From DATLBY01 sp035526665 (GTDB lineage: Bacteria; Acidobacteriota; Terriglobia; Bryobacterales; Bryobacteraceae), in assembly GCA_035526665.1 (NCBI GenBank), contig DATLBY010000446.1, positions 1 to 8,864 of the forward strand: a stretch of DNA of 8,864 bases. Direction: 5' to 3'. Made by a program: the position numbers and the translations under genes. Below the pieces are notes generated by a model. The model saw nothing but the letters and a program-made list of their open reading frames with translations. It was not told where the DNA came from and ran no database searches. This document shows, in pieces, positions 6,810 to 8,864 of this stretch; position 1 is the first letter of the stretch, and each line of letters starts with the position of its first letter.

Positions 6810-8840
6810 CTATCGCGCCTGCTGCATTTCGCGTAGCATAATCTGGACCGCATTGCCTGAGATCATGTGGCGGGGTGACGAATCGTCGATCTCGAGACGA
6901 AACCGTCCCGGTGAACCGGCGGCTTGTTGCACTTTCTTCTCGTAAACGCGCATTGCCGGCTCGTACGCTAATCCCGTACGGGCCGTTTTATGTTGTGCCT
7001 CCCCAAAGCAGCAATCGTCATGCCGGTTCAGGATCTGAATCTGCCTGCGGCCGGGGCGATCCGTGCCTAGCAGATAAAGGTCGGGATATCCGGCGAAGCT
7101 GTAAAACTCCTCCAGATACTGCTCTTTGTCTCCCACGGAGCTGCCCGTACGCAAGTACAGGGGAATACTGCCGGCAACCGGAAAACTCAGCCGGATACTC
7201 GGGTCCACCGCCGCATATAGCGTGGTTGTCCAACCTCCGCCGGAAAGGCCTGCCATGTGAATCTCCTTGTAGCGGCCCTTCAGTTCGTTCAGGCTGATGG
7301 CCACCGGTTCCAGGAAAAACTTCAGCTGGCTGCCCGACTTCAAGGCGAGATCGAACATTTGACCGTGCGGAACCGTCCGGCAGTCCCCCGGACGCATGTG
7401 CGGCATGTAGGCCGCGAGAACGCCATAGCCTTCACCCAGCAGCGTGTCGATCGCGCTCGCCATCCCGTAGCCGCGTGGGTCCTGTGCGTCGTCGAAGGTG
7501 CAGGCGTGTCCGTGCTGCAACACCACCAGCCGCCCGTTCTTCCGCTTGGGGATAAAGTGGTGCGTCGTATTCTCCTGGTCTGCGTCCATTCGGATCGTGA
7601 ATGTCTCCACGCCGGCGGCATTCTTCAGGTCTTTCACGGGACTGGCGGCGTTCTTCTCAATCGCCGCCGGCTTGGTGCGGGGAAACCCGGCCTCTCCCCA
7701 GATGTAGCGGATAATCTCTTGCCGTTTCTGTTTGGCGTTATCGAGGCTTGTCGAGATAGTACGGTCATCCACTAGCACGGGCGGCGGCAGCGCTAGGACG
7801 TTGGCGACGTGCGGCGCCAGTCCGTCCGCCATCCATTGGAACCCCAGGTCATTCGGATGAACGCCATCCACCAGGCCGTCCAGGCGGTCTGGTCCCAGTA
7901 GCGCCGGTCCTTCCACCAGGGTCAGCAGCCTGTCGCCGGCAGCGATGCGGCGCTTCACTACATCACTCACATGCTGCCTCATCTGATCCAGCCGCGGCGT
8001 CTCGCGCGATGAAGTGATGGCCGTGATGGCGATGATCGGAGTTTTGGGATACTTACTGCGCAGTGTCGTTAGAAACGGCTCGTAAACTTCGCGCAGCGAT
8101 TCCACGGTGGGATTGTTTTGGGAAAAATCCAGCACAAAGGCGGAGGCGTCGATTTCAGCCACCATGCCGGCCACCACAGGCTCGCCTTTGCCATTCCCGG
8201 AAAATCCAAGGTTTACGTAATCGATGTTGAGCTGGCGCCCGAGGATCGCCTGATAGCTGAGTCCGGAGCGGCTGGCGCAACCGCCCTGGGTAATCGAGGT
8301 GCCATAAAATACTACGGGTTTGGAAACGGCGAAGCGCCGCGCCTTACTGACCTTGGCATCCGAGTCCAAGCCGATCCCGAGCACCCGCACCGGTTTATAG
8401 AGCGGTAGGTAGATCGTCAGCTCCCGTTCCTGGCGCGGGAGATTTTCAAAGAAGACATGTTCCACCGGCGTGCCGGGCGTGGCATCTTTGGGAGCGATTG
8501 CGGTAGAGCGGTACACGCCATCGACGTAAAGATCTACCCCGGTCTGTCCGAAGGCATGCATATTGGCCATATTGGGCGGCGACGGATAGGCGAGCTGGAT
8601 CGCAACGCGCGTTGAGTCGGTGCGGAACCGGATCCGGCCTCCGCTGGGAGAATTGCCCAGGCTCCAGACGGCGGGCGGCAGTTGGTCCTTGAGCCGGGTT
8701 GGCAAGCGAATCAATTCGCCCTTATTTTCAGCGAGCCAGGGAAGGCCATGGGTATCGAAGCGGGGATCCTGCGGGGGAATCCAGCTGAGTGTGACAGCGG
8801 CGAGAAGAATTGGCAGCATGTGCGTACCAAGATACTGCAT
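6810..8840 (-). CDS. Exported two-domain esterase: SGNH/GDSL hydrolase fused to alpha/beta-hydrolase
   Basis: A 676-residue protein read from ATG 8838-8840 to TAG 6810-6812. Residues 8-20 are hydrophobic (MLPILLAAVTLSW), a short possible signal peptide. A GxDLY-type N-terminal beta domain covers about 30-170 (GVDLYVDG at 101). The SGNH hydrolase (Lipase_GDSL_3-like) covers about 173-347: nucleophile Ser182 in YGTSITQGG, LGFSGNGKG (211-219), FSQNNP (239-244) and DGVHPND (325-331) with Asp325/His328. An alpha/beta-hydrolase covers about 410-676: HGH at 443-445, nucleophile elbow GLSGGG (531-536, Ser533), a candidate acid among Asp608/Asp609 in HDDCCFG, and His658 in SPRHMIS. Both halves therefore retain plausible catalytic residues. 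Such folds hydrolyse ester bonds, often acetyl or acyl groups on carbohydrates; the substrate is not determined. No clear Shine-Dalgarno precedes this ATG or the ATG at residue 8, and the frame stays open to the window's right edge, so the true start may lie beyond it. Confidence 0.88.
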   Translation of the reverse strand: MQYLGTHMLPILLAAVTLSWIPPQDPRFDTHGLPWLAENKGELIRLPTRLKDQLPPAVWSLGNSPSGGRIRFRTDSTRVAIQLAYPSPPNMANMHAFGQTGVDLYVDGVYRSTAIAPKDATPGTPVEHVFFENLPRQERELTIYLPLYKPVRVLGIGLDSDAKVSKARRFAVSKPVVFYGTSITQGGCASRSGLSYQAILGRQLNIDYVNLGFSGNGKGEPVVAGMVAEIDASAFVLDFSQNNPTVESLREVYEPFLTTLRSKYPKTPIIAITAITSSRETPRLDQMRQHVSDVVKRRIAAGDRLLTLVEGPALLGPDRLDGLVDGVHPNDLGFQWMADGLAPHVANVLALPPPVLVDDRTISTSLDNAKQKRQEIIRYIWGEAGFPRTKPAAIEKNAASPVKDLKNAAGVETFTIRMDADQENTTHHFIPKRKNGRLVVLQHGHACTFDDAQDPRGYGMASAIDTLLGEGYGVLAAYMPHMRPGDCRTVPHGQMFDLALKSGSQLKFFLEPVAISLNELKGRYKEIHMAGLSGGGWTTTLYAAVDPSIRLSFPVAGSIPLYLRTGSSVGDKEQYLEEFYSFAGYPDLYLLGTDRPGRRQIQILNRHDDCCFGEAQHKTARTGLAYEPAMRVYEKKVQQAAGSPGRFRLEIDDSSPRHMISGNAVQIMLREMQQAR

Positions 8841-8864
8841 CTTCAGTGGCTGGTCGCGCTGGGA

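Overview
The window reads as a chromosomal segment of a soil-type Acidobacteriota bacterium, most likely of the Bryobacterales / Candidatus Solibacter group. The main clues are a C-terminal domain matching the family known as the Solibacter uncharacterized C-terminal domain, a long Oar-like TonB-dependent receptor with an N-terminal carboxypeptidase-regulatory-like domain, an NHL-repeat protein of the style abundant in these genomes, and high G+C content. The taxonomic call is inference from family resemblance only.

Layout. Bases 2-163 (+) are the 3' end of a gene whose start lies outside the window; its tail looks like the end of a TPR-type protein. After a 91-base gap holding a hairpin and a strong Shine-Dalgarno site comes a 1047-residue secreted NHL-repeat protein (255-3398, +). 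It has six NHL repeats, a BACON-like beta-sandwich linker, six more NHL repeats and a Soli_cterm-type domain. A 179-base gap with a perfect 16-base palindrome separates it from a 1063-residue Oar-like TonB-dependent outer-membrane protein (3578-6769, +, GTG start). The third large gene runs the other way (8840-6810, -): a predicted exported protein carrying an SGNH/GDSL esterase with its GxDLY N-terminal domain, followed by an alpha/beta-hydrolase. A GC-rich hairpin sits between the two convergent genes and probably ends transcription for one or both.

Functionally the three complete genes all encode cell-envelope or exported products: a propeller protein, an outer-membrane receptor and a twin-domain esterase. 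This fits acquisition or processing of an external polymer or glycan, but nothing in the sequence names a substrate, and the esterase is on the opposite strand, so a shared pathway is only a guess. I saw no mobile element, CRISPR array, tRNA, rRNA or defence system. The most notable points are the symmetric double-propeller architecture with near-identical DNA repeats, the 16-base palindrome before the receptor gene, and the fusion of two unrelated serine-hydrolase folds in one polypeptide.
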